Shown here in pieces: positions 61,849 through 64,000 of a stretch of DNA of 64,000 nt (the stretch's first letter is position 1; each line of letters begins with the position of its first letter). Source of the DNA: Amnibacterium setariae (GTDB lineage: Bacteria; Actinomycetota; Actinomycetes; Actinomycetales; Microbacteriaceae). The DNA lies in contig NZ_QXTG01000002.1 in NCBI RefSeq assembly GCF_003581425.1, forward strand, positions 62,001 to 126,000, written 5' to 3'. The notes under the pieces were generated by a model that saw only the letters and a program-made list of their open reading frames with translations, had not been told where the DNA came from and did not search any database. The position numbers were made by a program, and so were the translations under genes.

Positions 61849-63171
61849 ATGCCGGTCGCGCCGCAGAAGATCGTGATCCTGGGCGGCGGGTACGTCGGCC
61901 TCTACGTCGCGTGGACGCTCGAGAAGCACTCCGAGCTGCCGCTCGAGGTGACGCTGATCGAGCCGCGGGCGTACATGACGTACCAGCCCCTCCTGCCCGA
62001 GGTGGCGGGCGGGCACGTGAACCCGCGGGACGTGACCGTCGACCTGCGCCAGGCGCTCAAGCACACGAACGTGGTGCGCGGCAGCGTCACGGGCCTCGAC
62101 TCGAAGGCGAGGACCGTGACGGTCGCGCCGGTCGGCGGCGGCGAGGTCGTCTACGACTACGACCACGCGGTCGTGGGCCTCGGCGCCGTGACCCGCACGT
62201 TCCCGACCCCGGGCCTCGCCGAGCACGGCGTCGGCTTCAAGACGGTCGAGGAGGCGGCGCACACCCGCAACACCGTGCTCCTCAACGTCGCGAAGGCCGC
62301 CGCCACGTCCGACCCGGCCGAGCGCCGCAAGCTGCTCACCTTCGTCTTCATCGGCGGCGGGTACACCGGCGTCGAGGCGCTGAGCGAGCTGCTGGTGCTG
62401 TCGGAGAAGGCGATCGCCGCGCAGCCCGCGCTGAAGGACGAGAAGCCGCACTGGATCCTCATCGAGGCGCTCGACCGCGTCGCGCCCGAGGTCGGGCCGG
62501 AGCTGTCGCAGTGGACGCTCGGCGAGCTGCGGAACCGGGGCGTCGACATCCGGTTGAAGACGACGATGAAGTCCTGCGAGGACGCCGTCGCGAAGTTCAG
62601 CGACGGCGACGAGGTGCCATTCGGGATGCTCGTGTGGACGGCCGGCGTCAAGCCGAACCCGGTGCTGGACGGCACGGACCTGCCGCGCGGCCCCCGCGGG
62701 CACGTGAACACGAGCCCGCGCCTCCAGGTGATCCGCGAGGACGGCGGCTGGGTGCGCGGCGTCTGGGCCGCGGGCGACAACGCGCAGATCCCCGACCTGA
62801 CCAAGCCGCAGCCGGCCTGGTACCCGCCGAACGCGCAGAACGCCGTGCGGCAGGCCGTCGTGCTCGCCGACAACATCGCCCGCGTCGTCCGCCGCCGCCG
62901 GCCGCGCAACTACGTGCACTACAGCCTCGGCACGGTCGCGGAGTACGGCCTCTTCCACGGCGCCGCGAACATCTACGGCGTGCAGCTGAAGGAGCTGCCG
63001 GCGTGGCTGGCGCACCGCGGCTACCACCTGTTCGCGATGCCCACGATGGACCGCAAGGTCCGGATCTTCGCCGGCTGGGTCGCCGACTTCGTCGGCAAGC
63101 CCGACCTCACCCCGACCGACGACTTCGAGGACCCGACCCACGACTTCCGCGTCGCGGCGGGCGGGAAGTAG
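61849..63171 (+). CDS. ndh: Type II NADH dehydrogenase (NDH-2)
   Basis: 440 residues. FAD motif KIVILGGGYVGLYVAWTLEK, NADH motif FVFIGGGYTGVEALSELL, quinone-side LVWTAGVKPNP, the WAAGDNAQIP block, NAQNAVRQAVVLADNI. C-terminal hydrophobic/amphipathic segment (ELPAWLAHRGYHLFAMPTM) attaches it to the membrane. Passes electrons from NADH to menaquinone without pumping. ATG with GAGGGG upstream. Confidence 0.92.
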   Translation: MPVAPQKIVILGGGYVGLYVAWTLEKHSELPLEVTLIEPRAYMTYQPLLPEVAGGHVNPRDVTVDLRQALKHTNVVRGSVTGLDSKARTVTVAPVGGGEVVYDYDHAVVGLGAVTRTFPTPGLAEHGVGFKTVEEAAHTRNTVLLNVAKAAATSDPAERRKLLTFVFIGGGYTGVEALSELLVLSEKAIAAQPALKDEKPHWILIEALDRVAPEVGPELSQWTLGELRNRGVDIRLKTTMKSCEDAVAKFSDGDEVPFGMLVWTAGVKPNPVLDGTDLPRGPRGHVNTSPRLQVIREDGGWVRGVWAAGDNAQIPDLTKPQPAWYPPNAQNAVRQAVVLADNIARVVRRRRPRNYVHYSLGTVAEYGLFHGAANIYGVQLKELPAWLAHRGYHLFAMPTMDRKVRIFAGWVADFVGKPDLTPTDDFEDPTHDFRVAAGGK

Positions 63172-63202
63172 CGGCGCCCGCGCCGCTGGAGAGGACACGG
63201 TC

Positions 63203-63385
63203 ATGACCGACGCGCCCAACGAGTACGACCAGAACCACCCGACGCAGGCCGAGGGCGAGGACCCGGCTGCGCCCGAGCCCGAGATCGTCCTCGAGGCCCA
63301 GGGCAAGCCGTCGAGCGCCGAGGGCGAGGACCCCGACGACACGGCCGAGGTCCACGAGGTGATCGACCCGGTCGAGCCGGACTGA
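63203..63385 (+). CDS. Small acidic protein
   Basis: 60 residues, very acidic (Asp/Glu ~30%) with two copies of AEGEDP in the sequence. A strong GGAGAGGA ribosome-binding site precedes ATG. No fold recognised, probably disordered. It follows ndh by 31 bp and may be cotranscribed. Confidence 0.7.
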   Translation: MTDAPNEYDQNHPTQAEGEDPAAPEPEIVLEAQGKPSSAEGEDPDDTAEVHEVIDPVEPD

Positions 63386-63389
63386 CCTC

Positions 63390-63749
63390 GTGGGGCTGAC
63401 TCTCGGCGCCGTGGTGCTGCGCGTCCAGGACCTCGACCGGATGGTCGCGTTCTGGTCCGCGGCGCTCGACCTCGTGCCGAGGGCCGAGCCGGAGGACGAC
63501 TGGGCGGCCCTGCGGCCGCGGGAGGGCGGCGGGGTGCACCTGTCGCTCGACCTCCACCGGTCGGAGTACGCCCTGCCGCCGCGGTTCCACCTGGACCTCT
63601 ATGCCGACGACCGGGCGGCGGAGGTCGCCCGCCTCGAGGGCCTCGGCGCCCGCGTGATCCCGCTCGACCACCACCGCGAGGTCGACTGGACGCTGATGGA
63701 GGACCCGGAGGGGAACCGCTTCGACGTCTGCGACCGCCCGCCCCGCTGA
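63390..63749 (+). CDS. VOC-family protein
   Basis: 119 residues. One glyoxalase/bleomycin-resistance fold: LGAVVLRVQDLDRMVAFWSAALDL, HLSLDLHRSEY, RFHLDLYADDRAAEVARLEGLGA and DWTLMEDPEGNRFDVC. GTG starts four bases after the preceding stop. Ligand unknown. Confidence 0.87.
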   Translation: MGLTLGAVVLRVQDLDRMVAFWSAALDLVPRAEPEDDWAALRPREGGGVHLSLDLHRSEYALPPRFHLDLYADDRAAEVARLEGLGARVIPLDHHREVDWTLMEDPEGNRFDVCDRPPR

Positions 63750-63765
63750 TCACCGCTGATCACAT

Positions 63766-63816
63766 CCGTTTTGAAGGAGATCCGGCGGTGCTCGCGCGAG
63801 AACTCCTTCAGAACGG
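63766..63816. terminator. Inverted repeat between convergent genes
   Basis: CCGTTTTGAAGGAG (63766-63779) pairs with CTCCTTCAGAACGG (63803-63816) at 13 of 14 positions between the VOC gene and the convergent S4 gene. The right arm is itself a near-palindrome. Confidence 0.65.
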
Positions 63817-63825
63817 AGTCCGCGG

Positions 63826-64000
63826 TCAGTAGCCGCGGAGGCGGGTGATGTCCCGGCGGTCCTTCTTCGTCGGGCGGCCCTTCGCGAGGTCGCGCAGCAC
63901 GGCCGCGGGCGTCTCCTCCTTCGGCGGGGGAGGCGGGGTGCGGTCCTCGACGGCGAGGGCGGCCTCGGGCGCGCCGCCGCGCTTCAGCGGCAACGCCTTG
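63826..64000 (-). CDS. RNA-binding S4/Hsp15-like protein, C-terminal part
   Basis: Only the last ~57 codons are in the window. The end reads KGRPTKKDRRDITRLRGY, preceded by VEDRTPPPPPKEETPAA, the characteristic tail of actinobacterial Hsp15-like S4 proteins, which bind stalled 50S subunits or tRNA-linked peptides in ribosome rescue. The S4 domain itself should lie beyond base 64000. Confidence 0.75.
   Translation of the reverse strand, partial: KALPLKRGGAPEAALAVEDRTPPPPPKEETPAAVLRDLAKGRPTKKDRRDITRLRGY

Overview
The window is very GC-rich actinobacterial chromosome. Several traits suggest Microbacteriaceae or a close relative: the gene families present (13E12/DUF222 HNH proteins, DUF5997, DUF6226, DUF5946, a DUF3516-type helicase), frequent GTG starts, and a 41-bp intergenic repeat containing GAGGTGCGAGCGCAGCGAGC. 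This placement is an inference, since there is no rRNA or other taxonomic marker here. No tRNA, rRNA, CRISPR array, integrase or insertion sequence was seen. Most of it reads as ordinary chromosome with short operons and small conserved hypothetical genes.

Layout. 1-1342: first 13E12/DUF222 HNH gene. 1518-4813: four-gene operon of von Willebrand A protein, PP2C phosphatase, Ser/Thr kinase and zinc ribbon, resembling a TerY-P signalling triad. 4859-11904: SGNH hydrolase, ABC1/UbiB kinase with a PadR-like regulator, 5'-3' exonuclease, acyl hydrolase, ClgR-like regulator, VanZ protein. 11916-16384: two-component system and a large DEAD-box RNA helicase. 16764-18041: a photolyase/cryptochrome relative whose domains seem to be in permuted order. 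18051-24657: PEP carboxylase, YchJ, a LysR effector domain without DNA-binding part, an iron-regulated SIP-domain protein, RNase HI, a DarT-like ADP-ribosyltransferase. 24816-30082: MFS exporter, RlmN, a tiny Cys/His-rich protein, DUF6226, an SOS-controlled small gene, YdeI-like protein.

30433-37173: acyl-ACP-reductase-like protein coupled to an FAD oxidoreductase, PspC, a class A penicillin-binding protein, a luciferase-like oxidoreductase. 37305-45801: HspR-controlled Clp ATPase, membrane proteins, a sugar-dehydrogenase-like lipoprotein, DUF5946, an MFS transporter and an EEP nuclease. 45918-48719: LolA/RseB-like protein with an ABC exporter. 48720-50571: repeat cluster and second 13E12 gene, which begins inside an SOS-box-like palindrome. 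51231-52717: cysK-cysE. 52766-59170: sugar ABC transporter and amylo-1,6-glucosidase-like enzyme facing a LacI regulator across a perfect operator. 59206-64000: ChaB protein, epimerase, NAD(P)HX epimerase, NDH-2, VOC protein and the end of an Hsp15-like S4 protein.

Regulation is unusually readable. At least 18 genes carry a TANNNT -10 box 6-7 nt before the start codon, so they are probably read as leaderless mRNAs; this was used to choose starts. Visible operators include two LexA-type boxes, a DtxR/IdeR-type box, an HspR (HAIR) site, a LacI-type palindrome and an unknown inverted repeat centred on a -35 hexamer. Strong hairpins separate convergent genes.
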